A stretch of DNA of 64,000 nucleotides from Hawksworthiomyces lignivorus (GCA_002917075.1 NTMA01000034.1:124001-188000), one strand, 5' to 3'; shown: positions 23,326 to 36,300, numbered from the stretch's first letter. The notes: generated by a model not told the origin, from the sequence alone. Numbers and translations: made by a program.

Positions 23326-25208
23326 ATGGACTTTCATCTCAGCCACCTTATTCTCTGGCTTGGCCTCTTGCTGGCCGCAGTTGGCGTATATGTATGCATT
23401 GAACTTAATTTTCCTCACCTCTCATGGAGGAATTGCCTTTACTGACACCGGAAGGTCGCTGGCCTTTCTCTGTATCGGGTGTTCTTCCACCCTCTAGCAA
23501 AGTATCCTGGACCGTTCCTGGCCAAGATCTCAGATGTATATATGCTGTATCATTCCTGGAAAGGAGACAGGCACCTGGAGTTCTGGAGATTACACGAGAA
23601 ATATGGTAGGCAGTCCTCACATTACCCTGCTTGAAAACTTCCTTACTCACACTCCTAGGTCCCATTGTTCGATTTGGTCCGAACAGCCTCTCATTCAACA
23701 CGAATACGGCGCTCAAGGAGATCTACGGCTTCCGTGCAAACGTGGGAAAGGCGGAGTTTTATGATGCCTTTGTCCACCCGGCACCCAACACGCACAACGT
23801 CCGAGACAAAGAGGTGCACGCGCGCAAGCGGCGCGTCCTCTCGCAGGCCTTCTCGGACAGTGCCATAAAGGAGATGGAGCGGTATATTCTGGGAAACATT
23901 CGGATGTTCTGTGAAGCCATTGGCCAGGCACCGCGCGGCGGTGACTCCAAGGGGTGGTCGTCTCCGAAAAACATGGCCGACTGGTTCAACTATTTGGCCA
24001 TGGACATTTTGGGCGACCTGTGCTTCGGCAAGGCCTTCCACATGCTGGAGAAGCCGGACAACCGCTATGCCATTGACCTGGTCGGCGTGGCAGCCCAGCG
24101 CCATTTGATTGTATGCAGAGCCTCCTCCTCCCTTGTTCGTTTCGTCTTGCATTCCAGCTGACAGGCGCAGTGCGGCACCATGCCTATCATCGACAAGCTC
24201 AGCCTCGACAAGGTTCTCTTCCGCAAGATCGCCGCGGGGCGCGCCAAGTACATGACGTACAGCCGGTCGCAGCTGGCAGAGCGGACGAAGCTGGGCGACG
24301 AGACAGACCGCCGTGACTTTTTCTACCACCTGCTCAAGGCCCGCGATCCCGAAACGGGGGCCGGCTTCAGCACGCCCGAGCTGTGGGGCGAGTCAAACCT
24401 GCTGTGCGTGTAATCCCTTTTTGTGCTTTACGCGCGTGCCGTCTGCGTAGGCCTTATTGCTGACATGATTTTTTTTTTTTTTTTTGACAGGATCATTGCG
24501 GGCTCTGACACGACATCGACGGCCATGGCGGCCACGCTGTTCTACCTGGTGCGCAGCCCGGCGGCGTTGGCGCGCGCGACGGAGGAGGTGCGGGCGGCGT
24601 TCACAACGGTCGAGGACATCCACCAGGGGGCGGCGCTGACGGGCTGCGGGTACCTGCGGGCGTGCATTGACGAGGCGATGCGGCTGTCGCCGTCGGTGGG
24701 CGGGCTGCTGCCGCGCGAGGTGCTGGCGGGCGGCATGGTGATCGACGGCCACCGCGTGCCCGCGGGCACCGTGGTGGGCACGCCCCACTACACCATCCAC
24801 CACAACGCGGCCTACTACCCGGCGCCCTTCTCGTACGTCCCCGAGCGGTGGCTCGCGGGCGCCGCGCTCCGCTTCCCCGCCAACGCCGCCAGCAAGGAGC
24901 CCGCCGCCGCCGTCACCGCGGAGGACGTCGCGCGCGCGCAGTCGGCGTTCTGCCCCTTCAGCATCGGGCCCCGCGGCTGCATCGGCAAGGGCCTGGCCTA
25001 CGTGGAGATGACGACGACGCTGGCCCGCGTGCTGTTCCTGTACGACCTGCGGCGGGCGACGGCGTCGTCGCCTGAAGGCGCCGCTAACGCGGGCGAGGGC
25101 GAGCTGGGCTCCGAGTGGGGCCGGCACCGCGCCGAAGAGTACCAGCTGATCGACACGTTCACCAGCTTGAAAGACGGGCCGATGGTGGAGTTTCGGCCGC
25201 GGGCATAA
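23326..25208 (+). CDS. Cytochrome P450 monooxygenase, intact
   Basis: Model: join(23326..23391,23455..23605,23659..24110,24171..24403,24491..25208), 539 aa. Residues 4-22 are a membrane anchor. FFHPLAKYPGPFLAKIS is the fungal microsomal hinge. The oxygen-binding I-helix reads AGSDTTS (304-310), ExxR is E362-R365, the PERW element is at 418-421, and the heme loop is FSIGPRGCIG with ligand C464. The sequence style is that of the large fungal group often annotated as benzoate 4-monooxygenase-like or CYP65-related, but the substrate is unknown. The acceptor of intron 3 is uncertain by two residues, since two AG sites lie in frame. Intron 4 has an unusually long T tract. It is GC-rich, unlike the remnants to its left. 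Confidence 0.9.
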
Positions 25209-26191
25209 AAAGAGACGGTCCAGCTCAGCTCGAGGTCTACTACGCGAGATGAAACCGAACCGAGAGAGCACAAAAGCGCATTGAAGTAAAAACCATCTGG
25301 CCAAGCCTAGGAGAGCACCAGATTCAAAGAGTAGGCCTGGGCGGTCGTTCAACAGAAGGTACATATGTACAATATTTTGCAGGTCACGCTGCCGTTAACA
25401 AACTTGTCGTCCCAGTTTGATGCTAGATGAGAATGTAGACATGTCCATAACTACTAGCAAGAGGCAGGAGAATAACACGAAATAAATTTGGGAAATATGC
25501 TAGTGAAGCAGGAAACCAGGTCTAAGACAATGCTTGTTCCTTTTACACTGGACAATTAATTTAAATTTAAAAACGAGTTGTCGCTTTGCCCGTGGATTGT
25601 GCAACCTGGGATCATCACCTGTCCCAAAATCAGTAGCATCGTGAGAAGAGGATCGCTAACCACAGTGGAAACGAGGTGACGACACCAAATGGTTCCAACT
25701 CTTGCGCAAGGATGAAGCAGAATCAAAAGGGGCCAAGGGATGGCATCGTGTTCGAAATTTTCTATGGCATATGTTGCATTCAATGTGATGCCCACAGGCA
25801 GTAAATCTCCCCTTTTTCACCCTTTTGCCATATTCGACTTTGCAATGATGGAAAAGAGCGTGAAAATCTGGCAAGGGCCTGAGGGATGCGCGCAGCTGGA
25901 ATAAATTGCTCTGATAATAAATTGGCTTCATAATATATGTAGTGAAATAACTCTCTTTTGCCATAATGCATCCGCACTTTCAGACCCGACGCTACAACTT
26001 GGCAATTTATACAAGTTGAACCGAGAGGTGGAGCGAATCAAACCCCGGCGCAAATTTACTTTGTAAAGTGAGCGGAGGCTAGGGGCGGAAAGGCCATAGA
26101 TAAATAGAAATCGTCTGCCCTAATAAAGAATCTACATTTTCTGATGATCTTTTCTCGCCTGCATGGACGAGGTTGAACTCGGATTGCTGAT
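25209..26191. other. Gene-less stretch between the P450 and the GH5 gene
   Basis: 983 bases with no convincing frame. It contains the P450 3' UTR and the GH5 promoter. Confidence 0.5.
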
Positions 26192-27574
26192 ATGGCTGCA
26201 CATTGGAACGTCAAATCTCTGTCGGGGCTGCTCTGCTCTCTGCTCTCTGGCCTCGTCGGCCAAGCGGCGGCGACGCCAGTCAGCTTGCCGAGCGCGGGTT
26301 CTCTCTCCGCATCCAACGGCTCCTGGCCGAACGCTCCGCTGGTGACGTCCGGGCGCATGATTCTCGACACCACCGGGAAGAATGTGACGTATGCGGGAGC
26401 GAACTGGCCCGGGGCGGCGGATGCCATGCTTCCAGAGGGCCTGCAGTACCAGAGCATCGAGACGATCGTGTCCAAGATGAAGAGCGTGGGGATGAACGCG
26501 ATCCGGCTGACGTACGCGATCCAGATGATCGACGAGATCTACGAGAACAACGGGCAGGACATTACCATCGAGGCGTCGCTCAAGAAGGCGCTGGGGGCGA
26601 CGAACGGGCCAAAGGTGCTGAGCCAGATCCTGGCCAAGAACCCGTCGTTCAACGCGTCGACTACGCGGCTGCAGGTGAGAATCGAGGAGCAGATGCAGAG
26701 ACACAAGAAGAAGAAGAAGAAGAGCCCTTGCTGACGCTGCCCGCAGGTGTTTGACGCCGTGGCGGCCGAGTGCGCGAAGCAGCAGATCTACGTGCACCTG
26801 GACAACCACATCTCCAAGGCGGAGTGGTGCTGCTCGACCAACGACGGAAACTCGTGGTGGGGGGACACGTACTTCAACGTGGACAACTGGGTGCGCGGGC
26901 TGGCGTACATGGCGACGCACGGCAAGAGCTGGCCGAACCTGGTGTCGATGTCGCTGCGCAACGAGCCGCGCGAGCCGAGCGGCAACGCGGCGGCGGAGAA
27001 GACGTACAACTGGCAGGGGTGGTACGGGTTCGTGCGGCAGGGGGCGGACGCGATCCACGCGGCGCACCCGGGCGTGCTCATCTTCCTGTCGGGGCTGTCG
27101 TACGACACGTACCTGTCGCCGGTGACGCAGGGCAAGGCGCTGACGCCCGGCACGGGCAAGTTCAGCCTGGACGACTTCAAGGGGTACGGCGACAAGATCG
27201 TGCTGGAGCTGCACAACTACCAGAACAGCGCCAAGAGCTGCAGCTCGCTGCAGAGCACGCTCGAGGGCAACGGGTTCCAGGCGATGAGCAGCGCGAGCGC
27301 GCCGCTGCGCATCCCCGTGATGATGACCGAGTTTGGCTTCCAGATGGACGCCTCCACGTACAAGGGCGTGTACGCCAGCTGCCTGGCGAGCTACCTGCCG
27401 TCGCTCAAGGCCGGCTGGACCATCTGGGTGCTGGCCGGCAGCTACTACATCCGGTCGGGCAAGCAGGACTTTGAGGAGGGCTGGGGGCTGCTGAACCACG
27501 ACTGGAGCGACTGGCGCAGCCCCAGCTACGTGACGAACCAGCTGATTCCGATGATCAAGGCGACGCTGGGGTAG
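26192..27574 (+). CDS. Secreted GH5 glycoside hydrolase (cellulase-like)
   Basis: Model: join(26192..26674,26747..27574), 436 aa. The N-terminus has a hydrophobic signal segment ending near GQAAA. The catalytic domain follows with YAGANWPGA, MNAIRLTYA, YVHLDNHIS, the acid/base site SLRNEPRE (E234) and the nucleophile site MMTEFGF (E356), both as in glycoside hydrolase family 5. The end is EEGWGLLNHDW. It has no carbohydrate-binding module or linker. The substrate (cellulose, mannan or another glucan) cannot be fixed from sequence alone. The intron contains an AAG tract just after the donor. Confidence 0.88.
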
Positions 27575-28043
27575 CTAGCTATTGCTGTAGTGGCCAATCT
27601 GAAATCAGTTCCATTGTGTTGATAATCACAGAGGAGTCGTCGTATCGCATTCTAGAGGTAAAAGTGAGATGAACGTGAGAGCCTGCTCTACAAGCCGTGA
27701 TACATACGTAAGATACATGTGAGATAAGAAGCATTTGTACATGAGGTAATTAGTATCTTACAAAGCAAAACAGCTACAGGGCATTTGTAGAGCCTCCACA
27801 GCGCATAAGGCCCTGTAACGGGACAGCCGCACTAAGAGCCAGCCGCGCCAGCCTGCCCTGGGATCTGATTGGCCCCGCTTTTATTTTCTTAGACGCGTCC
27901 GTGCTTTTTCTCGCGGAGAGCGTTTGCTGCTCCAGCGATCATCGTCGTCTCTCTCTTCTTCACCGCGCTCTCAATCTTTTCTTGCTCTCCTGCTCTCCTC
28001 GACGTCTTTCCAGGCATGTAACCGTTGCGCCTGTTACATAGCC
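27575..28043. other. Intergenic region, GH5 to NUP42-like gene
   Basis: 469 bases with no gene seen. The last 130 bases before the next start are rich in CTCTC and TCTTC tracts, as in the other housekeeping leaders here. Confidence 0.45.
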
Positions 28044-29157
28044 ATGGTGGTTTGCAAATTCTGGTTGCAGGGAAACTGCAGGTTTGGTGGTGAGTGTTCT
28101 CTTGTAGCTTTTCCTTTTCCCGTCCATCTGCTCTGACATGCCGCTCTGCCGCCCCAGATTCTTGCCGCTTCGACCATCCTGGCGCAAACAACAACAACAT
28201 CAACAACACGACGTCGAACAACCGATTTGGCGCCTTCGGCGCCCCGCCCGGGGGCGGCGGGACGACCGGCACGACGGCGTCCTCGGCGGGCCAGCAGCCG
28301 GCTAACGCCTACAACATCTCCGAGGCGGCCATCGTCAAAGACCTGACCGAGGACCGGCCGACGTGGATCTTTTCGTCGTACGGCCCCGGGCGGAACGCTC
28401 CCGGCCAGCTGTTCGGAGGCGCGCAGACGGAGCAGAGCTTCGAGGAGCTGCGGCTGCACTATTACAAGGCGGCGGCGGCGAACAACGCGCAGGCGGCCGT
28501 GGCCGACATCGACGCGCTATACCGGCAGACGCAGCAGCAGATCGAGAAGGCGGTCAAGAGTCCGGGCGACGCCCTGCGCTACGTGCTGCAGGCCGAGCAG
28601 CATCACCCGAACCGGCTGGACATCTGCAAGGCCAACTCGCTGCCGAGCACGACGGGCGCCTTTGCCGAGGGCCGGCAGCAGCAGCAGCAGCAGCAGCAGC
28701 AGGGTCCGGCGCCGGGCGGCTTTGGCGCGCTAGGCGGGCAGACGGCATCGTCGTCGTCGACTGGCAGCGCATTTGGCCAGCCGAGCCAGGCCGCCACCGG
28801 CGCCTTTGGGGCGCCGTCGGCGTTTGGGGCCAAGCCCGCGTTCGGCCAGGCCGCGGCCTCGTCTGGCTTCGGCCAGCCGTCTCAGCTGGGCGCTGCGGCG
28901 CCCAAATTCGGGCAGTCGTCGATGGCGGGCGCCGGCACCTCGGCATTCGGCGCGCCATCGACGAGCTCGCCTTTTAGCCAGGCAGCCACGACGACAACAA
29001 CCACATCCGCGTTTGGGCAGCCTTCGGCGCTTGGAGGAGGCGGCTCGGCCTTTGGCCAGCCCTCCCAGCTGGGCGGAGGCGGCGGCTCCGCCTTCGGACA
29101 GCCGTCGGCGCTCGGCCAGAAGCCAAACCCGTTCGGCGCGTCATCAGGCTTTGGAGC

Positions 29158-29195
<38 letters not shown>

Positions 29196-30250
29196 CTAGC
29201 GCTGGTGGCGGCTTCTCAAAGTTTGCGCAGGCGGGCGCGGGCACCGGCGGCAGCGCGTTCGGCCAGCCTTCGCAGCTCGGACAGGGCGCAAGCCCATTTG
29301 GCGCGAGCCCAAGTAGTACCGGCGGCAGCGTCTTCGGACAGCCGTCGCAAAGCGGTGGCGGCGGCGGAGCCGGCAGTGGCGGGTTTGGCCAACCGTCGAG
29401 CCTGGGACCAAAGCCGTCGCCGTTTGCCGCCGCTGCTGCGGGCGGGAGCGCCGCTGCAAGTCCCTTCTCTGCTCTATCCAACACGACCCAGCCTGCCAGC
29501 AGCAGCACCGCAACAACGACGAGCCCGTTTGGGCAGCCGGCCGCGGCCGCGCCCAGCAACCCGTTCGGCGCAACCCCTTCTACAACAACAACAACTATGA
29601 CGACAGGCGCCTTTGGGCAGCCGAGCCAGCCGCAGGCAGCGCCGGCCAATCCGTTTGCGGCCGCGATCAATGCCCAGTCGGCAGGCGGCGCGAGCACGAC
29701 CGCCTCGCCGTTTGGTCAAACATCCACCACTGCTGCCGGTGCATCTTCGGCGTCGAACCCGTTCCAGCAAGCTGCAGCACAAAAATCCTCGCCCTTTGGC
29801 CAGCCGTCTTCCATGGGCGCAACAGGCGGCCTAGGCGCCTTCGCGAAGCCGGACGCCAGCTCAGCCGCCCCAGCTGCAGCTGCTGCTGCTCAGACACCTG
29901 CGGCCGATCCTGGCGGACCCAATGCCACAAAGCAACACCCGCCTCTCGACTCGTACGCTGTGCGCAACCCTGGCACCGGCCGTCTGGTGCAGTTCAAGGG
30001 CAAACCCGTGGCATACCAGGAGAAGGAGGGCGTCGAGACGCCCGTGTTCCAGAGGCCCGACGGCAAGCCCGCCAAGATCTGGTTCCCGAACGGCGCCCCG
30101 GCGTACAACGAAGACACGGAGCTGAAGCCGGAGGCCTACACGCCTGCCGTGCAGGCGCAGTACGCCATCTTTATGCAGTCGGGGCGGTTCGCCGTCGGCC
30201 AGATGCCAGAAGTGCCGCCGAAGCGCGAATGGTGCCTGTGGGACTTTTGA
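28044..30250 (+). CDS. CCCH zinc-finger FG nucleoporin (NUP42/Amo1-type)
   Basis: Model: join(28044..28089,28158..30250), 712 aa. A single CCCH finger at the extreme N-terminus (C4, C12, C18, H22) is completed across the only intron. A conserved helical stretch follows (ISEAAIVKDLTEDRPTWIFSSYGPG). Then comes a long FG region of FGQPS, FGAP and NPFG repeats with two glutamine runs (about 28674-28702 and 29160-29193), from roughly 200 to 600. The conserved C-terminus (LDSYAVRNPGTGRLV to EWCLWDF) matches Amo1-type proteins. In the family these sit at the cytoplasmic face of the nuclear pore and help mRNA export with Gle1 and Dbp5. Confidence 0.85.
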
Positions 30251-31047
30251 GAAGCGTGCTTGTTTTTCTCGTGAACTCCTTGTACGTTCTAGATGTCTGT
30301 TTTATACGTCCCCCGAAAGAAGGGGGACTGACGATCACAAAACGGCGTTTGTTGGCGTGAAAACTCTTCTGTCTTCATTCTAGGATCCATACGGTTTGAT
30401 GTATATGTACAATTATATATCTATATATCTATATAGCATTAGGATGATGTTTTTTCTTGCATAGAAGTGTGGTGGCAGGCTCAGAGAGAGGTCTCTTGAT
30501 GATATCGTTGGCAGCCTTTGCGAGGCACGGCCAGAGGCATACAAGAAAGACAGACACAGATATAGGGCTACTTAGTTAGCGGATGGCAAACCTCGAAATA
30601 CCAGCATAGCCTTATTGTTCAAGCTTGAATAGCGCCGTGAATTCTTTTAGTGTGAGCTTAAAGTCCGCTTGGTCTGCTACGCCAGCCGTTTGGCTGCTCT
30701 GCCGCTTGACTCACGGCGGCCAAAATGTGCGTTTGGCTGCATGGAGATGTGGGGCACAAGTTCCGTGGCTGTAGGCAAAAATAAGCAGTTTGGAGAGTTC
30801 TTTATATGGCATCGTAGTATATCAGCATCATCGTAGCCCATTAATAAGAGACAGGAGAAAAGGGCAAAAAAAAAAAAAAAAGAAAGAGAAACATATCGTC
30901 TCGCTCTACACTGCCTTGCTTCACGTTGCCACAGACAAACTCTTCTGAAGAGAGGACAGCACGACATCCTTTAGTACTGCGGGGGACCGAATCCAACTAC
31001 ATACTCTGAGCTTTCCAGCCCTCAATCATCTCACACAAAAGTCGGAC
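30251..31047. other. Intergenic region, NUP42-like to CUE gene
   Basis: 797 bases. It includes a TATATAT/CTATAT-rich patch near 30410-30440, probably 3' UTR, and an A tract near 30866-30881. No gene is recognised. Confidence 0.5.
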
Positions 31048-33141
31048 ATGGCCACGGCCTTGCCCGCCTTTGCGCCGTTTCCAGAATCAGCGACTTGGCG
31101 GCAACAGATCCCTGCGGCAGACTGGACGGCGTGCCTCGAGTCGTGGCTTTCTCTGGTCAAGGCCCACCTTGCTCTTCCCGACACCAGCTTCGCCTCGACA
31201 TCTCTGAAAGACGACAGCGTCCCGCTCTTTCTCACCTCCGTAGTCCGCTGCTTGGCGCAAGATGGCCCGGCCGCGCTGGGGTCGTCCGGCGGCGAGGCGC
31301 TTCCAGCTGCACACGCACCTGCCGAGGTGCTGAGGAGGGGGCTGTTTCTTCTTGCCGAGCGGCTGCTGAAGGCGCCAAGACCGCCGAGTAGCCTGCTACA
31401 GTGGGAATTTCTGGCTGATTTGTGCCGCGTGTACGGCAAGCGGCGCGCGGGGCAGATGCTCGCGGCGCTGCCCGCATCCTCAGTCGACGCGGCGGAGGCG
31501 TCGCTGTCGGCGCTGAAAAAGGCGCTCATCAAGAGCCTGGACGGCGGGCAGCAGAGCGAGCTGCGCGCAGCAGAAGAGCGGCTGCGGCGCGCCAACTTTG
31601 TGGTGAGCGCCTGGCCGGCCGCGGGCGCGCTGCTGCTGGCGGGCAGCGACTACTTAGATGCGCTGGTGGGCGGCTTCCGTGGCACAGACGACGCGGCGCT
31701 GCGGCGGAGCATCGTCACCCACCTGTACCTGTGCCTGGTGGCCCTAACCGAGGGCGCAACGCCGCGCTACGCGCTGCTGTCCGACGTACTGTATGCGCTG
31801 CGCGGCGCCGCCCAGGAGCAGCAGAAGGCGGACCCGCGCGACTCGCTGGTGGCCGAGCTGGTCACGGCCACGCCCGTCGTCCAGCAGGTGCAGCAGCGGG
31901 CCGCGGCGACGGGGCCATCTGCGAGCCGCGTCCTGCCCGCGCTGCAGGAGCTCGCCCAGTACCGCCAGACAGGGGGCGGCAGCGGCAGTGGTCTGGCCGT
32001 GCCGCCGCAGAGGCGGCGGAAGCGCAAACTGGACAAGGGCAAGTCGGCGGCGGCGCCGGCCGGTGTCAACGACCTAGAAGCCGGCCAGGGATCCGGTGGC
32101 CTGCACCCGCACAAGCTAAGCCAGATCGCGCAGATCCAGGACCTGTTCCCGGACCTGGGCTCCGCGTTCGTGGCCAAGCTGCTGGACGAGTACGCCGACG
32201 ACACCGAGCAGGTGGTGGCGCACCTGCTCGAGGGCGCGCTGCCCGCGCACCTCGCGGATGCGGACCGCACCGAGAACCTGCTCGCGGACGGCGCGCGCGC
32301 CGCACACGTCGACTTGGCCCCGCACGCCACGCCTCCGCTGCTGCCATCGTTGCACGGCGGCAGCGGCAACATAGACGACGACGACGACGCGCTGCTGCTG
32401 GCCGCCGAGACCGCCGGCAAGCTGCACTTTGGCAAGCAGCGCGCCGCCACCACGGCCGACGACGTGCTGCGCGACCGCGCCGGCGCCCCTGCCAAGGCCG
32501 CCATCCTGTCGGCGCTGGCGACCTTTGATGCCGACGACGACGAGCGCGACGACACCTACGACGCCGCCGACGTCGGCGGCACCGTCGACGCGGCCGCCGA
32601 AGAGGGAGACGGCCTGCAAGAGGCTGCCGAGCGCGCCCTCTTCGCCGCCTACCAGGCCGCCCCCGCCACTTTTGCCCGCGACGCCGCCACCCGCCGCGGG
32701 CCCGCCCGCGCCCGCCTCCGCGACGACACCGGCATGGCCGACGAGGCCATCGAGGGCTGGGCCCTCATGCTCGCCCGCAACCCCCAGCAGCGCCGCCGCC
32801 TCGAGGCCAAGTTTGCTACCTTTAGCGGCGCCCAGACCGAGCTGGCCCGCACCGCCTGGCAGGCACCAGACAGCGAGGACGATGATGAAGACGGTGGCGC
32901 CGCGCCGTCTCATTCCGAAGGACGAGGCGGGCGCGGCGGTGGGCGCGGCCGCGGTGGCGGACGAGGCGGCGGCGGCGGACGAGGGGGAGGAAGAGGAGGA
33001 GGCAACGTGGCGGGGCCCACGGGAGAGAAGGAGACGGAGCAGGCACGGCGGCGCAAGGAGGCGCACAAGGGCAGTCGGGCAAACCACAACCGCCGCGACC
33101 AGCGAGCAAAGAAAATGGCACGCGGAGGGTTTCCTGGATAA
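31048..33141 (+). CDS. CUE-domain ubiquitin-binding protein, Cue3/ASCC2-like
   Basis: One open frame of 697 aa without introns. The N-terminal 300 residues are helical (ATWRQQIPAADWTACLESWLS, LLQWEFLADLCRVYGKRR), as in the Cue3/ASCC2 family. A CUE domain lies at about 355-396 (IQDLFPDLGSAFVAKLLDEY), and the protein ends with an acidic stretch, an RGG/GGR-rich segment and NHNRRDQRAKKMARGGF. In yeast Cue3 (Rqt3) and human ASCC2 this protein binds K63-linked ubiquitin on stalled ribosomes as part of the RQT/ASC-1 complex that splits them. The assignment rests on CUE position and the C-terminal motif. Confidence 0.8.
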   Translation: MATALPAFAPFPESATWRQQIPAADWTACLESWLSLVKAHLALPDTSFASTSLKDDSVPLFLTSVVRCLAQDGPAALGSSGGEALPAAHAPAEVLRRGLFLLAERLLKAPRPPSSLLQWEFLADLCRVYGKRRAGQMLAALPASSVDAAEASLSALKKALIKSLDGGQQSELRAAEERLRRANFVVSAWPAAGALLLAGSDYLDALVGGFRGTDDAALRRSIVTHLYLCLVALTEGATPRYALLSDVLYALRGAAQEQQKADPRDSLVAELVTATPVVQQVQQRAAATGPSASRVLPALQELAQYRQTGGGSGSGLAVPPQRRRKRKLDKGKSAAAPAGVNDLEAGQGSGGLHPHKLSQIAQIQDLFPDLGSAFVAKLLDEYADDTEQVVAHLLEGALPAHLADADRTENLLADGARAAHVDLAPHATPPLLPSLHGGSGNIDDDDDALLLAAETAGKLHFGKQRAATTADDVLRDRAGAPAKAAILSALATFDADDDERDDTYDAADVGGTVDAAAEEGDGLQEAAERALFAAYQAAPATFARDAATRRGPARARLRDDTGMADEAIEGWALMLARNPQQRRRLEAKFATFSGAQTELARTAWQAPDSEDDDEDGGAAPSHSEGRGGRGGGRGRGGGRGGGGGRGGGRGGGNVAGPTGEKETEQARRRKEAHKGSRANHNRRDQRAKKMARGGFPG

Positions 33142-33342
33142 GCACGAGGCAGAATCGAGCTGGATGCTTAAGATAAAAAAAAAACATATATGCTGGAGGT
33201 ATATTGTTTCGCGCAGATAGCCTGTCGGTTGAAAGACGGGTGTCACATATATACAGTATAGACGAAATACAAAAACAAAAAGGGAAAATAAAGGGCATAT
33301 GCTTGTCGTATCCACCCTTCTACGCCTCGTGACAATGGAATG

Positions 33343-36300
33343 CTATACAGACACTACCGGCTTCACACAGACTGGACATCCATCTCTTATTCGGTCCTTG
33401 AGCAGCCGCGCGTGTGTAATCTTGGTGCCGAGCAGAGTGCGGCGGCTGTTGAGACCGGCGCGAAGAACTTCGCTGTCGATGCCGAATCCTAGCTCGTCCG
33501 CCTCGCCGGGCTTCAAGTCGAGAAGGTGGGTGAGGTGAAAGACGTGGCCGCAGGCAAACCCGACCAGCATCTCCGTGCCCGACTCCGTAAACGGCTCGAG
33601 ACATTTGGCGCAGTGCCCCGGGGACCACTTTTTGGGCTCCGCGACTACCTCTTTGTCTGCATCGGCATCGCCGCCATCTGGGCCAGGATTGGCCGCCTCC
33701 GAGGGCTTCTCCTGCTGCTCGTCCTTCTCTGTCTCGTCTACCGTCGGCACCACAAACTTGATACCCTGGCGCTGCCCGCTCCGGAGCGTCGCCTGGGCCC
33801 GGCTCACTTCGCTGCGCAGCACCCGCGCCACCCCGGCGCTGAGGCTGTGCTGGATTTCGTGCTCCTTCATGATGTGCTGCAAGCCGTCGCGCAGCCCCTC
33901 GATCTCTAGTCCCTCCGGGATCCTCCGCACAAGGGTGATAGGATCGATAGCGGTGCCGACCTCCTCGAGCAGGCCCCGGATGAACCGAGGCTTGTCCATG
34001 CTGTAGGTCAGCAGATCCTCCCAGAGATCGGGGTCGTTTTGCTGTTTCGCGAACGCGATAGCCTGGCTGACATCGCCGAGGCGGTCAATGATGAGGTACA
34101 GAGCACGCTTCATCTGCCCTGTCTTGGAGTAGAGATAGACAAGCTCGTCGATGTAGTTGAGCTTCTCGCACTCGGCAGCGGCCTAAAGATGTGTTAGCAT
34201 GTTCGCTTTACAAGGCACTTGGAACTCAATAGAGAGGAAAAAAGGAAGGCCTGACCTTCTCAAAAGAGTACGAGGTAGATGACTTTAAAAAGTCCATGAG
34301 CAGCGGCCGGTCAAAGAGAGCAAAGAGATGAACGGCGAGATCTGCAAAGGCGTCGAGCTGCACCCGGCTCTCGACTATGAGTCGCTCGTGCGACTCGCCT
34401 TGGTGGTCGCGGAGGCCGTCCCCGTTCCACAGCCCCCGGAAGTAGAAGAACGTGTACAGGTGAAGCTCCTTCTCCTGCAGCTGCGCGACCACCGCCGGCG
34501 GCTGCACCAGGCCGTGTTGCGCCTCGTCGACCAGCAGCGTCACCGCTTCGGCCGTGGCCTCCTCGAGCTCGCTAGCGGTCATCGTGTCGGCTCGGTCAGC
34601 CGGTACGCGCAGCATGAGAAACCTCGGGATGTCGTCGACCACCGCCTCCGCCAGATGGTTGTCGCGGATCAGGCGGAATGCCGTGTCGGCGTCCTGCAGC
34701 CGAATAGCGCACTTGAGCGCCTCGCGGTACCGCCCGTTGGCCTCGTGCATCCGGACGAGCGACTCCATGACGATGCGCCAGTCGCGGCCCTTCTCGCCGT
34801 CTTCGACGCTGTCCTCGCGGACGTCCCTGTAGTTGAGCTGGTTTTCTAGCGCCGTCACGATCGTGTTGATGTCGAACAGCTCTGTGGGCCACCGCTCGAG
34901 CAGCTCGCGGAACCGCGGCTTATCGGTCTTGAGATAGTGGCCGAGCACGACTTCGTAAATGGTGCGCGGGATGGGCGGGTTCAGCGGCTCCGTGGGAATA
35001 AAATTGGTGATCTCGTCAAAATTGCCAGAGCCCGCAAAGGTCCAGAACCATTTCTCCCACTGGCTGGAGCTCCGCAGCACCTTTCCAGCGATCTGCCCAG
35101 CGCGGACCCAGTCGCCCGTGTCGACGACCTCCTTGATCCACAGCTCGCCGATGCGCCGCTTCTCACGCTCCGCAGGGGCGTTGGCCTCGCGGCTCATTGC
35201 GTCCAGCACAGAGTCGGGGTAGAAATCGTCCGAGACCTGTGTTGCCTGCGCAGACGACTGATCGGGCGTCGATGGCGCACCGCCCGCCCCGGACAAGGAG
35301 AGGCGCTCGGCTGCCGTAGGCACCGCTTCCGGATTCTCGTCCACGAGCTCCCACGCTTTCTGGTACTCCTGGTGCTCCAGCAGCCAGGCGAGGTGGTCCG
35401 AGAGGTCGCGCTTGGTGGCGACGATGCAGTCGTAGGGGCTGTGGATGAAAATCTTGACGCCCGTCTTGGCGAGAGATGGATGCACGTTCTGCTGCTGCAT
35501 CACTGCCGCGTACGCGGCAGATCCTGGGCGCAGCGTGTTGGAAGCGCTCACTGCCTTGGAGCCCGACGCCGCATCGTTGCTGTTCCTGCTTTCGATGCTC
35601 GCGTTGGAGCTGAAAAGCGCCCTTGGATTGATGGCGGCATTCCACATGTCCGCTCCAATACCGGCAATCGCTTCAAGCGCGCCTCTGGATGAGACGGCAG
35701 CCGCAGCAGCCGTCTGGGCAGGGAGCACGCCGAGGTGATAATCGGCGGCAGTCAGCCGCTCGAAGCGGCTGACGCTGAGACCGTCCTTGTCCACCTCTGC
35801 TTGCGATGTGAGATCAATGAGCCGCAGCTCAGGCGGTTGGTTGTTTTGGCGGCGGCGAATCCCGCCAGTCGGCTCGCTGCTGCTGGAGGCCGTCGATCCT
35901 GTTGGGCGATGGCCACGAACGATCGGCTTTCTGGCTTCCTCGTCCTCATCCTCGTCTTCGTCCGGCAGACAGTATGCCAAGACCAGAAGAAGGTTCTGTG
36001 TGTAGAGCGAGATTCCGGATATAATGCAGTCCATTCGGAGGCTGCAGTCGCCGCATCAGCTGTCGATGCGCCTAGAAAACAGAATGAGAGGGGATAAACT
36101 TACATCTTTACAATCTCGGCTCGTCCTACGGTGCGCTCGCCGGCATTCTTGCCCACGCCAACACCGCCAGGGTGCACATGGATGATCCATATTGTGCTTC
36201 CCCAGCCAACGAGCAGTCGCTCGATCGCTTTGTTATTCTTCGCCTGCTGTTCTCGAAGTCGTTCGGCCGCTGGAGAGAGCTCAGTACCCGGTTCGCTGGA

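Noticed and set aside
24393..25364. 323-aa open frame antisense to the P450
   Set aside because: Composition is Arg/Ala-rich and it exactly overlaps conserved P450 exons; it is a shadow of GC-rich third positions.
32116..33315. 399-aa minus-strand frame over the CUE gene
   Set aside because: Gly/Val-rich mirror of the CUE gene coding strand, no domain recognised.
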